Positions 23,241 through 32,884 of a stretch of 40,797 nt of DNA are shown one piece after another. The DNA is from Saccharospirillum sp. (lineage in GTDB: Bacteria > Pseudomonadota > Gammaproteobacteria > Pseudomonadales > Natronospirillaceae), in contig JAIUML010000035.1 of assembly GCA_022565595.1 (NCBI GenBank), positions 1 to 40,797 of the forward strand, read 5' to 3'. The notes beneath the pieces were generated by a model. The model did no database searches, was not told the DNA's origin, and saw only the letters and a program-made list of their open reading frames with translations. Both the position numbers and the translations under genes were made by a program. Each line of letters starts with the position of its first letter. Position 1 is the stretch's first letter.

Positions 23241-23353
23241 GCGTCGGATGCCGGGGGTGCCCAGCAAAGGGGGTCCGCAGCAAGGATGCTGCGGTCCAGG
23301 CCCCAAGGACGGGTTTACGCCGACCTTGGATGGGCACCCCCGGTAGCCGACGC
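23241..23353 (-). repeat. 113-bp structured repeat, copy 1 (between choX and choW)
   Basis: A near-palindromic element with 21-base terminal arms (GTCGGATGCCGGGGGTGCCC and its partner) pairing at 19 of 21 positions, and two inner hairpins. Its - strand aligns without gaps to 24464-24576 at 87 of 113 positions by my count. Four stem pairs change on both sides between copies and keep pairing. It sits at the binding-protein/permease junction of the operon. Confidence 0.85.
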
Positions 23354-23397
23354 GGGTTTCTGCCACAGTTCTTACTTAAATCCCGAAACGTAACTGT

Positions 23398-24321
23398 TTA
23401 AAAAGCGGACTGAGCTACCGGTAAGGCTGCTTCGCCACTCACTGTTGTCACACCTTCCAGCCAGGCTTCCAGCACGTCCGGGTTGGCGCTGATCCAGTTG
23501 CGGGCGGCTGCATCCGGGTCTTGCCCTTCATCGAGAATCAAAGCCATGACTTCGTTTTCGATTTCCAGAGTGAACTTCAGATTGGTCAGGAAGCGACCGA
23601 CGTTGGGGCACTCATCGGCGTAGCCATGACGTACGTTGGTGTAGACGGTTGCGCCGCCCAGGTCCGGGCCGAAAAAGTCGTCACCACCTTCGAGATAGGC
23701 CAGCTCATAGTTGGCGTTCATCGGGTGTGGTTCCCAGCCGAGGAAAACGATCCACTCATTGCGGCGCACGGCTCGACCGACCTGAGACAGCATGCCCGCT
23801 TCGCTGGATTCGACCACGCGGAAGCCGTTCAACTCAAAGGCGTTCTGGTCGATCATGTCCTGGATGAGGCGGTTGCCGTCATTGCCGGGTTCGATGCCGT
23901 AAATACGGCTGGAGAATTGATCGGCATGCTTGGCAATGTCCTCGAACCGGGTGACACCCGCTTCATACACATATCGAGGGACGGCCAGGGTGTATTTGGC
24001 GCCCTCCAGGTTCTCGCCAAGGATGTCGACCGTACCGGCTTCGCGGTAGGGTGCTATGTCGGCTTCCATGGTTGGCATCCAGTTACCCAGGAATACATCG
24101 ATGTCGCCGTTGGCGAGTGACCGATAGGTGACGGGTACTGAGAGCAGTTGGGTGCGAGTTTCATAGCCCAGACTTTCCAGTACGACGGAAGCCATGGCGG
24201 TGGTGGCGGTGATGTCGGTCCAGCCTACGTCGGAAAAACGGACCTGTTCGCATTGATTGGCGTGTGCCAAGCTTGCGCTGCCGGCGATGACGCCAGCGAT
24301 CATCCAGTTCTTGAGTGTCAT
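23398..24321 (-). CDS. choX: Choline ABC importer substrate-binding protein
   Basis: The 307-residue protein has a signal peptide (MTLKNWMIAGVIAGSASLAHA) before NQCEQVRFSDVGWTDITATT. VFLGNWMPTMEADIAPYREAG and IVFLGWEPHPMNANYEL are diagnostic ChoX/ProX-like stretches carrying the Trp and Tyr residues of the aromatic box that holds trimethylammonium groups. It is the first gene of the choXWV operon. The leader (24322-24463) has two perfect small hairpins, GGGCGC/GCGCCC (24360-24374) and AGTCTG/CAGACT (24401-24417), then the second repeat copy. Confidence 0.92.
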   Translation of the reverse strand: MTLKNWMIAGVIAGSASLAHANQCEQVRFSDVGWTDITATTAMASVVLESLGYETRTQLLSVPVTYRSLANGDIDVFLGNWMPTMEADIAPYREAGTVDILGENLEGAKYTLAVPRYVYEAGVTRFEDIAKHADQFSSRIYGIEPGNDGNRLIQDMIDQNAFELNGFRVVESSEAGMLSQVGRAVRRNEWIVFLGWEPHPMNANYELAYLEGGDDFFGPDLGGATVYTNVRHGYADECPNVGRFLTNLKFTLEIENEVMALILDEGQDPDAAARNWISANPDVLEAWLEGVTTVSGEAALPVAQSAF

Positions 24322-24463
24322 ACAGGTTTCCTCTCTGTTTTGGTTAGCGCTTTCTCTGCGGGCGCGATGCGCCCTACTCTTTGGTTCACCTCGGTTATTC
24401 AGTCTGTTTGGCAGACTTGTCTTTCAAAAAATGCGGCCGGGTTCTACTCGTGCCCCATGGCCC

Positions 24464-24576
24464 GCGACGGCTACCGGTGATGCCTCTGCAGGGTCGGCGT
24501 GAATCCATCCATGGAGCCTAGACTGCAGCATCCCTGCTGCAGACTCCCCTGCTGAGGCATCACCGGCATCCGCCGC
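24464..24576 (+). repeat. 113-bp structured repeat, copy 2 (between betB and choX)
   Basis: This is the inverted second copy of the element at 23241-23353. Terminal arms GCGACGGCTACCGGTGATGC and its partner pair at 18 of 21 positions. The middle stem is CTGCAGCA/TGCTGCAG and the small stem TCCA/TGGA. The conserved segment GTCGGCGT stays outside the stems in both copies. It lies between the betB stop and the choX leader. Confidence 0.85.
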
Positions 24577-24607
24577 TCACTTTTGCACCAACTCAGAAAT
24601 TCGAGTT

Positions 24608-26068
24608 CTAAAACGGCGCCTCTACCGGGTTCATCCCCATGTAGATGGATTTAATCTGTGTATATTGCTGCAAAGTCGCGAGACCATTTTCTCGTCCAAT
24701 GCCGGATTGTTTGTAGCCACCAACGGGCATTTCTGCCGGTGAGTTGCCGTAGGCGTTGATCCAGCAGATGCCGGCCTGTAATTGGTGTATTACCCGGTGC
24801 GCTCGTTGCAGGTTTTGGGTGAATACGCCTGCGGCCAGGCCGTAGGGGGTGTCGTTGGCGCGGGCGATGACGTCGTCTTCGTTGTCGAATTTGAGGACGG
24901 ACATGACCGGGCCGAATATTTCTTCTCTGACCTGTGGCATGTCGTCGGTGCAGTCGGCAAAGACGGTGGGTTCGACGAAGTAGCCGCCTTCACAGCCCTT
25001 GGGTTTTACGCTGTTGCCGCCGGTGACGAGGCGAGCACCGCTGTTGTTGGCGGCGTCGATATAGCCCATGACCTTGTTCAGGTGGTCGGCGGAGATCAAT
25101 GCACCGATGTTGGTGTTGGGGTCCATGGGGTCGCCGATGACGGCGCCCTTTTCGGTGCGTTCTTTGACTCGGTCGAGAAAGGCGTCGTAGATGGCGTCGT
25201 GCACGAAGACGCGGGTGCCGTGGGTGCAGACTTCGCCCTGGGTGTAGAAGTTCGCCAACAAGGCGCCGCTGACGGCGTTGTCGAGGTCGGCGTCGTCGAA
25301 GATGATCAGCGGTGATTTGCCACCGAGTTCCATGGTGACTTCCTTCAGGGTGGCGGCGGAGTCGGCCATGACTTTTTTGCCGGTTCCGACTTCGCCGGTG
25401 AAGGAGACTTTGGCGATGCCCGGGTGGGCGGTGAGTGCCTGGCCGACGCGGTAGTCGCCCTGCACGATGTTGAAGACGTCGGGCGGCATGCCGGCTTCGA
25501 TAAATATTTCTGCCAGTCTGGCAGCGCCCATGGGGGTTTCTTCCGAGGGTTTGAATACCATGGCGTTGCCGCAGGCCAGTGCCGGTGCCGCTTTCCAGCA
25601 GGCGATCTGTAGGGGGTAGTTCCAGGCGCCAATGCCGGCGCAAACGCCCAGCGGCTCTCGCCGGGTGTAGTAGAAATCGCCACCGAGGTCCTGGGCTGTG
25701 CCTTCTATTGCGGCGGCAAGGCCGGCGTAGTATTCAATGCTGTCGGCGCCCGTTACTACATCGACTATGCTGGCTTCTTGCCAGGGCTTGCCGGTATCCA
25801 GCACTTCCGTTCGGGCCAGGTCGTCATTACGTTCACGCAACAAAGCGACCGCACGGTTGAGAATGCGGCCGCGCTCCATGCCACTCTTGGCAGACCATTC
25901 GGCGAAGCCCTGGCGGGCAGATTGTACGGCCTGATCCACCAGGCTGGCATCGGCCTGTTCGACCTGGTAGATCACCTGGCCGGTGGCGGGGTTGATGACA
26001 TCGAAGACGTCGCCGCTCTGGTTGCCGACGAATCGGCCTCCGATAAAGGATTGCAGCGGGGAAATCAT
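24608..26068 (-). CDS. betB: Betaine-aldehyde dehydrogenase
   Basis: The 486-residue enzyme has the aldehyde dehydrogenase core: cofactor motif [28 protein letters not shown], catalytic Glu in [12 protein letters not shown] and catalytic Cys in [20 protein letters not shown] and the C-terminal [16 protein letters not shown] fit BetB. It oxidises betaine aldehyde to glycine betaine with NAD(P). It follows betI after 25 bp. In the usual betIBA order, betA (choline dehydrogenase) would come next, but here choX follows. Confidence 0.93.
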   Translation of the reverse strand: MISPLQSFIGGRFVGNQSGDVFDVINPATGQVIYQVEQADASLVDQAVQSARQGFAEWSAKSGMERGRILNRAVALLRERNDDLARTEVLDTGKPWQEASIVDVVTGADSIEYYAGLAAAIEGTAQDLGGDFYYTRREPLGVCAGIGAWNYPLQIACWKAAPALACGNAMVFKPSEETPMGAARLAEIFIEAGMPPDVFNIVQGDYRVGQALTAHPGIAKVSFTGEVGTGKKVMADSAATLKEVTMELGGKSPLIIFDDADLDNAVSGALLANFYTQGEVCTHGTRVFVHDAIYDAFLDRVKERTEKGAVIGDPMDPNTNIGALISADHLNKVMGYIDAANNSGARLVTGGNSVKPKGCEGGYFVEPTVFADCTDDMPQVREEIFGPVMSVLKFDNEDDVIARANDTPYGLAAGVFTQNLQRAHRVIHQLQAGICWINAYGNSPAEMPVGGYKQSGIGRENGLATLQQYTQIKSIYMGMNPVEAPF

Positions 26069-26093
26069 GGGGCGACTCCTGTATTGATGGGGT

Positions 26094-26672
26094 TCATTGG
26101 GCGTCTCGAATCAGGTCAATGTGTCGTCGGCAGAGTTGCACACAACGTTCGGCATCAATGCCTTCGGGCGACAGGGCGCCCCTCAACCAGAGGCCGTCGA
26201 TCAGGGCGGCAAGGGAGGCGGCGGCGAGATCCGGGTCAGAGATCGCCATCGCCTTGAAGGCGAACTTGAGGTTGGAGTGTAGTCGTTGTTTGTTGATCTG
26301 TTGCAGTTGGGCAAAGGCTGGCTCGTGCATGGCACTGCTCCAGAATGCCAGCCAGGTCTTGGCGGAGAGGGGGTCGACCTGGGTTTTGGAGAAGTTGGTC
26401 TGGATGATGGCATTCAGCCGTTGCTCGGGCGTGGGGTTCTCCGGCAGACGTTGCATCAGGTCGAGTTTGAGTTGCGCCAGCAGTTCGCGCATGGTCGCCT
26501 CGAGCAGGCCCATCTTGTTGCCAAAATAATGCGCAATGATGCCAGAAGACACGCCCGCACGCCGCGCGATGCTTTGCACTGTTGTGGCGGCAAATCCCAC
26601 TTCACCAATGCTGTCGCGTGTGGCTTCAATCAGTTGTTTGCGACGGATTGGCTCCATTCCGACCTTGGGCAT
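26094..26672 (-). CDS. betI: Choline-responsive TetR-family repressor
   Basis: The 192-residue protein opens [20 protein letters not shown], the exact style of BetI, with the helix-turn-helix [35 protein letters not shown] and [13 protein letters not shown] are BetI-specific. BetI represses bet genes and releases DNA on binding choline. A ribosome-binding site AGGAG is 9 bases from the ATG. Directly upstream is a 20-bp operator-like palindrome within a larger dyad. Confidence 0.95.
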   Translation of the reverse strand: MPKVGMEPIRRKQLIEATRDSIGEVGFAATTVQSIARRAGVSSGIIAHYFGNKMGLLEATMRELLAQLKLDLMQRLPENPTPEQRLNAIIQTNFSKTQVDPLSAKTWLAFWSSAMHEPAFAQLQQINKQRLHSNLKFAFKAMAISDPDLAAASLAALIDGLWLRGALSPEGIDAERCVQLCRRHIDLIRDAQ

Positions 26673-26693
26673 GCAGTAAGGCTCCTGTTATTT

Positions 26694-26713
26694 TTAATTG
26701 ACCGTTCAACTAA
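26694..26713. promoter_or_regulatory. Probable BetI operator
   Basis: A 20-bp near-palindrome with core TTGACCGTTCAA (26698-26709) is symmetric at 16 of 20 positions and 21 bp upstream of the betI start. It is nested inside TTATTTT/AAAATAA and the perfect 10-bp outer repeat TGCAGTAAGG/CCTTACTGCA (26672-26681 and 26719-26728), making a 57-bp dyad whose left edge touches the start codon. Confidence 0.75.
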
Positions 26714-26799
26714 AATAACCTTACTGCATCCTGACAATGCATTCAAGCGTGGCTTTGGTGAGAGATCTACACCAAAACCCGTTCGGTTGTCGTTGAGGC

Positions 26800-27204
26800 T
26801 TACTGATCGTCCTTCTTGTCGAGCGATATGGAGGCCGAATTGATGCAGTAACGCATACCCGTAGGCGCCGGGCCATCCGGGAACACATGCCCCAGGTGCG
26901 CATCGCAGCGACGACAAAGCACCTCTACGCGGCGCATTCCGAGCGAAGTATCCTCACGCTCGGTAATGGCATTCGGGTCCAGGCCCTGATAGAAGCTGGG
27001 CCAGCCGCATCCGGCATCAAACTGGGTGTCGCTGGCAAACAGCGCTGCATTGCAGCAAACGCACCTGAAGGTGCCTGACTCCTTGTTATCCCAATAGGCT
27101 CCGGTAAAAGGCCGCTCCGTGCCGGCCTCCCGCGTAACGCGGTATTGCTCAGGGGTGAGTTGCTCGCGCCATTCGGCGTCTGTTTTGACAATCTTGTCGG
27201 CCAT
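26800..27204 (-). CDS. msrB: Peptide-methionine (R)-S-oxide reductase
   Basis: The 134-residue protein starts at ATG 27204 after GGAGGGT; the 14-codon upstream extension is not needed. It has two CxxC zinc pairs (CVCC and CRRC), CGWPSF, and the catalytic Cys in RYCINSASI. It repairs the R form of methionine sulfoxide in proteins using thioredoxin. It is divergent from alaA. No msrA is in the window. Confidence 0.95.
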   Translation of the reverse strand: MADKIVKTDAEWREQLTPEQYRVTREAGTERPFTGAYWDNKESGTFRCVCCNAALFASDTQFDAGCGWPSFYQGLDPNAITEREDTSLGMRRVEVLCRRCDAHLGHVFPDGPAPTGMRYCINSASISLDKKDDQ

Positions 27205-27348
27205 TGTACCCTCCAACTGTGAAAGTATTCGAATTCGAGCAGCCATAGGAAAAAGGCTTTCAGCCCCTTATACTGCGCCTTCGTGCGATTGGACTTGCCT
27301 CGCATGATACCACCGTTTTTTTGCCTCTACTGTGAAACCCGGAGCACC

Positions 27349-28566
27349 ATGAAAGAGCTGCACAAATCGCACAAGCTGGCCAATGTGTTTTACGATATTC
27401 GCGGACCGGTGCTGGATGAGGCCCGTCGCATGGAGGATGAAGGCCACCGCATCCTCAAACTGAACATCGGCAACCCCAAGCCCTTTGGCTTCGATGCGCC
27501 AGACGAGATCATCACCGATGTGATTCGCAACCTGCCTCAAGGCGAAGGCTACAGCGACTCCAAGGGCCTGTACTCGGCCCGCAAGGCCGTCATGCAATAC
27601 TATCAGCAACGGGATGTGCAGGGCGTCGAGATTGACGATATTTACCTGGGTAATGGCGTCAGTGAGTTGATTCAACTGGCCTGCATGGGCCTGCTTAACA
27701 ACGGCGACGAAGTTCTGGTGCCAGCGCCAGACTACCCACTGTGGACAGGTGCCGTCACTCTGTCCGGCGGTCGGGCCGTGCATTATTTGTGTGACGAAGG
27801 TGCCGACTGGTTTCCGGATCTCGAAGACATTCGCAGCAAGATTACCGAACGCACCAAGGCCATTGTGCTGATCAACCCCAACAACCCGACCGGGGCAGTC
27901 TATTCGAAAGAACTGCTGTTGGATGTCGTTGAACTGGCGCGTCAGCATAATCTGGTGATTCTGGCCGACGAAATTTACGACAAGATTCTCTACGACGGTG
28001 TCGAACATCATTGCCTGGCGGCGCTCTCCCAGGATGTGCTGACGCTGACGTTCAATGGCCTCTCCAAATCCTACCGTTTGGCGGGTTTTCGCTCCGGCTG
28101 GTTGCTGGTCTCTGGCCCCAAATACCAGGCAGCGGATTTTATCGAAGGCCTGAACATGCTCGCCAGCATGAGATTGTGCGCCAATGTGCCAGCTCAACAT
28201 GCCATTCAGACGTCGCTCGGGGGTTATCAAAGCATCAACGATCTGATCATCCCCGGTGGGCGCATGTGCGATCAGCGCGACCTCTGCTTTGACATGATCG
28301 AGTCCATTCCCGGTTTGAGTTGTGTCAAACCAGCCGGTGCTCTCTACATCTTTGTTAAAATGGATAAGCAGCGATTCAGTATTACAGACGACGAACGCAT
28401 GGTGCTCGATCTGCTGCGCCAGGAAAAAATACTGGTGGTACATGGGCGCGGCTTCAACTGGCCGGATGTCGATCACTTCCGGCTGGTGTTTCTGCCACCC
28501 AGAGAAGTTCTGACCGACGCCATGAAACGCATGGAGCGCTTTTTCAGTCACTACCGACAGTCCTGA
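27349..28566 (+). CDS. alaA: Glutamate-pyruvate aminotransferase AlaA
   Basis: The 405-residue enzyme starts at ATG 27349 after GGAG; its length equals that of E. coli AlaA. Class-I aminotransferase features are NIGNPKPFGFDAPDE, YSDSKGLYSARKAV, NPNNPTGAVYS, and the PLP lysine in FNGLSKSYRLAGFRSGW. It makes alanine from pyruvate and glutamate. A hypothetical gene follows 22 bp later on the same strand. Confidence 0.95.
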   Translation: MKELHKSHKLANVFYDIRGPVLDEARRMEDEGHRILKLNIGNPKPFGFDAPDEIITDVIRNLPQGEGYSDSKGLYSARKAVMQYYQQRDVQGVEIDDIYLGNGVSELIQLACMGLLNNGDEVLVPAPDYPLWTGAVTLSGGRAVHYLCDEGADWFPDLEDIRSKITERTKAIVLINPNNPTGAVYSKELLLDVVELARQHNLVILADEIYDKILYDGVEHHCLAALSQDVLTLTFNGLSKSYRLAGFRSGWLLVSGPKYQAADFIEGLNMLASMRLCANVPAQHAIQTSLGGYQSINDLIIPGGRMCDQRDLCFDMIESIPGLSCVKPAGALYIFVKMDKQRFSITDDERMVLDLLRQEKILVVHGRGFNWPDVDHFRLVFLPPREVLTDAMKRMERFFSHYRQS

Positions 28567-28588
28567 CCGCCCAACCGAAAGGCCCGTT

Positions 28589-28981
28589 ATGCTCGACATC
28601 CACATCACTGAGTTCTACAACGACATGGCGAGAATACTGGTGACACTCTACCGCCAGTTTCCGCGCCAGGTGTCGGTATACATTGAAGACATCAGCGGGC
28701 CGGATACGCCGGATGACTACGGGCTGCACAGCGAACGCCACATGGCCTGCTTCAGTACGGTGTTGTGGATGGAACAGGAAGGCTTGATTCGTTATGGCGA
28801 TATCGAGCGACAGGTTGCCTTTAATCATTGCACCCTGACCTTGCCGACTTTTCGGAAGTTGGCCGGCTTTGATCGGGAGCTGGAAGGGCCGCCTTTGATT
28901 GATGAGTTGCGGTTGGCCTTGAGTGAAGGGTCTTCTGATATGACTGAGGGGGCTTTGAAGCGGTTGTTGGGTGGGGTTTAG
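28589..28981 (+). CDS. Conserved-looking hypothetical protein
   Basis: The 130-residue protein is not recognised. It is acidic, without signal peptide or membrane segment. The first 75 residues (LDIHITEFYNDMARILVTLY) look helical, and the middle (HMACFSTVLWMEQEGLIRYGD) could be a winged-helix wing-like element; that is a guess. The ORF is 22 bp after alaA and probably co-transcribed. Its last codons run against the convergent pdxB end with a 4-bp overlap. Codon use in the last third is T-rich (ttg, ttt), unlike alaA. Confidence 0.7.
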   Translation: MLDIHITEFYNDMARILVTLYRQFPRQVSVYIEDISGPDTPDDYGLHSERHMACFSTVLWMEQEGLIRYGDIERQVAFNHCTLTLPTFRKLAGFDRELEGPPLIDELRLALSEGSSDMTEGALKRLLGGV

Positions 28982-30126
28982 TTCAGAGTAAACCCCAATC
29001 GTCCCAACCAATCCCCAGCCTTCTCAGGCACCCCAACCACCCCCGCCGAAGCAATCTCCCGGCGCGGTGGGTATTCCTTGCGCAGTGCATCGAAAGCGTG
29101 CGCACCAACCTCACCCTTGCTCAGCGATTGCCCCAGGGCGACATGGTCGCGCGCAGGGTCGTAGAGGGATAGTATCAGTTCTGCTCCCAGTGACTGAGGC
29201 GTTGCATCATCGAATAATCGGCAATCCAGGCGGGGGGCCTTTGGCGGGGTTGGTGCTTCCGGCACTGGTTGTTGCAGATGTTGATACAAGGCCTCCGCCA
29301 GCATCCTTGTGCCGGCCCATTTGCCTTCCTGACTGTAACCGGCAACGTGTGGCGAGCCGAGATAGACGGCTTCGAGCAGGGCCTGACTGATGCGTGGCTC
29401 TTCCGGCCAGACATCCAATACCGCTTGAATCCGCTGTGCCTGGAGTGTTTTCAGCAGTGGCTCGGACTGAATGACCGGGCCACGGCCGGCATTGATTAAC
29501 CAGGCGCCGGGTTTCATGCGCGCCATGCGGTCGGCATTGATCATGCCGGCTGTGGCATGGTCACCATCCCGGGTATAGGGGGCATGCATACAGAGGATGT
29601 CACTGACCGACAGCAAGGTATCGAGATCGACAAAGCCTTCTTGCCCTTCGCGCTCGCCGCGGGGCGGGTCACACACCAGAACAGTGGCACCCAGTAAACG
29701 CAGGCGCTGTACAACACAACTGCCGACATGCCCTGCCCCAATCACACCGATGGTTTTCTGCCACCAGGGTATCTCCAGGTCCAGTTGCAGCCTGGACAAT
29801 ACCGACAATAACCAGTCGACCACACTTTGCGCATTGCTGCCGGGTGCATGAGCAAAGGCAATGCCCGCCTCGGCGAGCCAGTTCTGGTCGATATGATCGG
29901 TGCCGATGGTGGCACTGCCGACAAAGCGCACGGAGGAGCCAGCCAACAAGGCTTCATTGACCTGGGTAACGGAACGCACCAGGAGTACATCGGCGGTTGC
30001 GATGTCCTGGGATTGAATGCTTCGCCCGGGCAGGCGGGTAATAGAAGAGGCGAGCCCTGAAAACCAGGGCTCGACCAAAGGCATGTTTTCGTCCGCTACG
30101 ATGCGCAGCGGAGGAGTCAGACTCAT
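28978..30126 (-). CDS. pdxB: Erythronate-4-phosphate dehydrogenase
   Basis: The 382-residue enzyme opens [16 protein letters not shown], with [14 protein letters not shown], the NAD motif [40 protein letters not shown] and [12 protein letters not shown], the PdxB form of D-2-hydroxyacid dehydrogenases, plus the PdxB C-terminal dimerisation domain. It oxidises 4-phosphoerythronate in pyridoxal-phosphate synthesis. Its ATG overlaps the rhlB stop as ATGA, so it is translationally coupled to the helicase gene, an uncommon partner. Confidence 0.95.
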   Translation of the reverse strand: MSLTPPLRIVADENMPLVEPWFSGLASSITRLPGRSIQSQDIATADVLLVRSVTQVNEALLAGSSVRFVGSATIGTDHIDQNWLAEAGIAFAHAPGSNAQSVVDWLLSVLSRLQLDLEIPWWQKTIGVIGAGHVGSCVVQRLRLLGATVLVCDPPRGEREGQEGFVDLDTLLSVSDILCMHAPYTRDGDHATAGMINADRMARMKPGAWLINAGRGPVIQSEPLLKTLQAQRIQAVLDVWPEEPRISQALLEAVYLGSPHVAGYSQEGKWAGTRMLAEALYQHLQQPVPEAPTPPKAPRLDCRLFDDATPQSLGAELILSLYDPARDHVALGQSLSKGEVGAHAFDALRKEYPPRREIASAGVVGVPEKAGDWLGRLGFTLN

Positions 30127-31598
30127 GAAGAGGTCGAGCTGCCTGCTTTTTCGGCGTCGGCTTGCTCGCTGGCTTCTTCAGTGGTCGCATCTGCTGCCTT
30201 GGGCTCATCCGCAGTTGAGACAGCGGCCTTGTCTTTTTCAGTGGCGCTTTCAGAGCGGTTTTCGTTGTCGGTGACAGCTTCAGATTCAGTGCTGGTCTCG
30301 ACTACGGCTTCAGCAGGTGCAGCTTCGCTCACCGCTGAATCTTCATTCAACCAGTCTGCCGGCGGCTGTTCCAGCTCGATCTTGCGTTTGATGTAGTCTT
30401 CGATGGCCGGAATCTGGAAGGAGTCGTCTTCACAGGCAAAGCTGATCGACACGCCCTTGGCGCCCGCACGACCGGTACGGCCTATGCGGTGTACGTAGTC
30501 TTCCGGGTCTTCCGGCAGGGTGTAGTTGACAACATGAGACACGCTGTCGACGTGAATGCCACGGCCGGCGACATCGGTTGCTACCAGGACAGGCAGCTTG
30601 CCTTCCTTGAAAGCGTCCAGTGTCTTGATGCGTTTGGCCTGAGGCACTTCACCAGACAGCACCTGGCAATTAATGCCGTCCTTGCGCATGCGCTCACTCA
30701 GATCACGAACGATGTCGCGTCTGTTGGCGAATACCATGACTCGATCTGCTTCGGGTTGTCTCAACACGTGGCGCAGCAGAGGGTACTTTTCCTCTGAGCT
30801 GACCAGGTAGATGTGCTGGTCAACGTCTTCAGCAGTTTTGACCGTGGGCTCGACTTCTACACGCACGGCTTCTCTGGTCCAACGCTCGGCCAGGTTGAGA
30901 ATGTCGTAGGAGAAAGTGGCCGAGAACAGCAAGGTCTGACGATCTTCATTGCGCGGGGCTGCACGGACGATGGTTTTGATGTCCGGAATGAAACCCATGT
31001 CGAGCATGCGGTCCGCTTCGTCAATCACCAGAGTTTCCAACTGGTCGAGGAAGACCTGTTTGCGGTTCATGAAATCGAGCAGACGACCAGGCGTTGCCAC
31101 CAGGATATCCAGGCGCGCTTCTTCCAATTGTTTGCGCTGCTTGTCCATATCCATGCCACCGACCAGGGCCGCAACTTTCAGGCGGCTGTGTTTGGTCAGC
31201 GATTTGGCATCTTCGGCAATTTGCAGTGCCAGCTCCCGAGTCGGTGCCAGAATCAAGGCTCTGGGTTCACCGGCGTATTGTTCGGGCAGACGATGCTCCA
31301 TCAGATCGGTAATGACGGTGATCAGAAAGGCTGCGGTTTTGCCAGTGCCGGTCTGCGCCTTGCCAATGCAGTCGTGCCCGGCCAGGGTATAAGGCAAAGT
31401 CATCGCCTGGATGGGGCTGCAGTATTCGTAACTCAGTTCATGAATGGCCCGCATCAGGGCGATGGGCAGAAACAGGTCATGAAAACGGACTTTGCCTGGT
31501 GCTTCTGGAACTTTGAACTGAGAGATATGCCAACGAGGTTTACGAGGTTTTCTGGATTGATTGGTCACAAATTCACACTTTTCTCTGTAGGGCGTCAA
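30123..31598 (-). CDS. rhlB: DEAD-box RNA helicase RhlB
   Basis: The 491-residue protein has a basic N-terminus, Q motif ([14 protein letters not shown]), motif I AQTGTGKT, Ia [14 protein letters not shown] as [12 protein letters not shown] as LLFSATF, and [15 protein letters not shown] with [10 protein letters not shown]. The C-terminal tail of about 90 residues is low-complexity and rich in Ala, Glu, Ser and Thr, unlike the short basic tail of E. coli RhlB. RhlB unwinds RNA for the RNase E degradosome. The start is uncertain: a GTG 11 codons in is an alternative. The 294 bp upstream (31599-31892) has no gene, only dyads. Confidence 0.9.
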   Translation of the reverse strand: MTPYREKCEFVTNQSRKPRKPRWHISQFKVPEAPGKVRFHDLFLPIALMRAIHELSYEYCSPIQAMTLPYTLAGHDCIGKAQTGTGKTAAFLITVITDLMEHRLPEQYAGEPRALILAPTRELALQIAEDAKSLTKHSRLKVAALVGGMDMDKQRKQLEEARLDILVATPGRLLDFMNRKQVFLDQLETLVIDEADRMLDMGFIPDIKTIVRAAPRNEDRQTLLFSATFSYDILNLAERWTREAVRVEVEPTVKTAEDVDQHIYLVSSEEKYPLLRHVLRQPEADRVMVFANRRDIVRDLSERMRKDGINCQVLSGEVPQAKRIKTLDAFKEGKLPVLVATDVAGRGIHVDSVSHVVNYTLPEDPEDYVHRIGRTGRAGAKGVSISFACEDDSFQIPAIEDYIKRKIELEQPPADWLNEDSAVSEAAPAEAVVETSTESEAVTDNENRSESATEKDKAAVSTADEPKAADATTEEASEQADAEKAGSSTSS

Positions 31599-31892
31599 CA
31601 GCGATGCACCGACTATTGACCCCGGGTGGACTTTATTTCAAGACAACGCCTTGCCGATACGGCGACTCTGGTCGCCAGACGGAGTAATAGGGCGTTATCA
31701 GCTTCAGTGTCGGAGCCTGGCGGTGTAGCAGCCGAAGGCGCCTCAAGACACACTCATACCATTCAGCGTTTTGAATCGCTGTCTTTACTCTGCAAGGGCT
31801 GTGCGTCGGCCGCTAACCAGGGCCAGCTATACCATCCTCATTGCAGCGTATTGCCCGCCTTCTTGCACGGGCCGCCGATTGTAGCGCACTTT

Positions 31893-32786
31893 TCAGTCAG
31901 GCTCGACCTTTTGTGGCTGGATTCGGTGAATCAGAACCGAGGTATCGCATCGATTCATGCCCTCCTGCTGCAACTCACGATAAAAGCCGTTAACCTGCTC
32001 GGCGACTGGCAGCGTCAACCCAAGACGCCTGGCCTCGGCCAGGGCATAGTCGAGGTCTTTACGCATCCAGTCGATGGCAAAGCCAAAGTCGAACTTGCCT
32101 TCAGCCATGGTCAAGGCACGGTTTTCCAGTTGCCAGCTTTGCGCCGCGCCCCCGGCCAGCACCTGCTGAACCTCGGCGATGTCGAGCCCCGCTTGCTGGG
32201 CAAAGCGCACCCCTTCTGCCAGGCCTTCCAGTATGCCGGCAATGCAGACCTGGTTGACCATCTTGCACAACTGGCCACTGCCGGAGGGGCCGAGCAAACG
32301 CCATTGTTTGCCGTAGGCTTCGAAACACGGGATGGCTCGGTCGAAATCCGCCGCTTCGCCACCGCACATGATGCTCAGCTGGCCTTTCTCGGCCCCCGCC
32401 TGACCACCGGATACCGGTGCATCCAGAAAATGCATATGCCCCTGGCGACAGAGGGCGTCCAGATCTCGGGCCAGGGCGGCCGAGGTGGTGGTATGGTCAA
32501 CAATCAGCGTCTCGGGTTGAGCATGGGCCAGAACACCATCATCCCCCTGCAGGACAGAGCGAACGTCGTCATCATTGCCAACACAGACCAGCACGATCTG
32601 AGCATTGGCTGCCGCCTGTCCGGGGGTAGCTTCACTGCGCCCACCGTATTCCGCCACCCAGCTTTCGGCTTTTGCCGAGGTTCTATTATAGACACAGACA
32701 TCAAAGCCGTGGCGCTGTAAATGCCCGGCCATGGGATACCCCATCACCCCCAAACCAATAAAGGCTATTTTGACCCTGTCGTTCAT
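31893..32786 (-). CDS. NAD(P)-dependent beta-hydroxyacid dehydrogenase (GarR/MmsB family)
   Basis: The 297-residue protein starts at ATG 32786 after GAGG; the longer frame is discarded. It has IAFIGLGVMGYPMAGHLQR (dinucleotide motif), the substrate-binding FLDAPVSGGQAGAEKGQLS, the catalytic Lys in GSGQLCKMVNQVCIAG, and KDLDYALAEARRLGLTLP. Relatives oxidise 3-hydroxyisobutyrate, tartronate semialdehyde or similar acids, or reduce succinic semialdehyde. The specific substrate is unresolved. It is divergent from the EAL gene, 98 bp away. Confidence 0.9.
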   Translation of the reverse strand: MNDRVKIAFIGLGVMGYPMAGHLQRHGFDVCVYNRTSAKAESWVAEYGGRSEATPGQAAANAQIVLVCVGNDDDVRSVLQGDDGVLAHAQPETLIVDHTTTSAALARDLDALCRQGHMHFLDAPVSGGQAGAEKGQLSIMCGGEAADFDRAIPCFEAYGKQWRLLGPSGSGQLCKMVNQVCIAGILEGLAEGVRFAQQAGLDIAEVQQVLAGGAAQSWQLENRALTMAEGKFDFGFAIDWMRKDLDYALAEARRLGLTLPVAEQVNGFYRELQQEGMNRCDTSVLIHRIQPQKVEPD

Positions 32787-32884
32787 GGGAACCTCTTCAA
32801 GTCTGCTTGATGTCTGTAGTTGAGCACGGTACTGTCCCGAAGGACGGTGATTACAGTAACCTCCCTGGAGTCTAAAGCCAATCG

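Noticed and set aside
31645-31696. attC-like palindrome (AACGCC ... GGCGTT with inner GGCGAC/GTCGCC) upstream of rhlB, far from the integron
   Set aside because: The seven-base cores do not fit RYYYAAC and GTTRRRY, there is no cassette boundary, and it may simply be the leader structure of rhlB. The rest of 31599-31892 shows nothing else.
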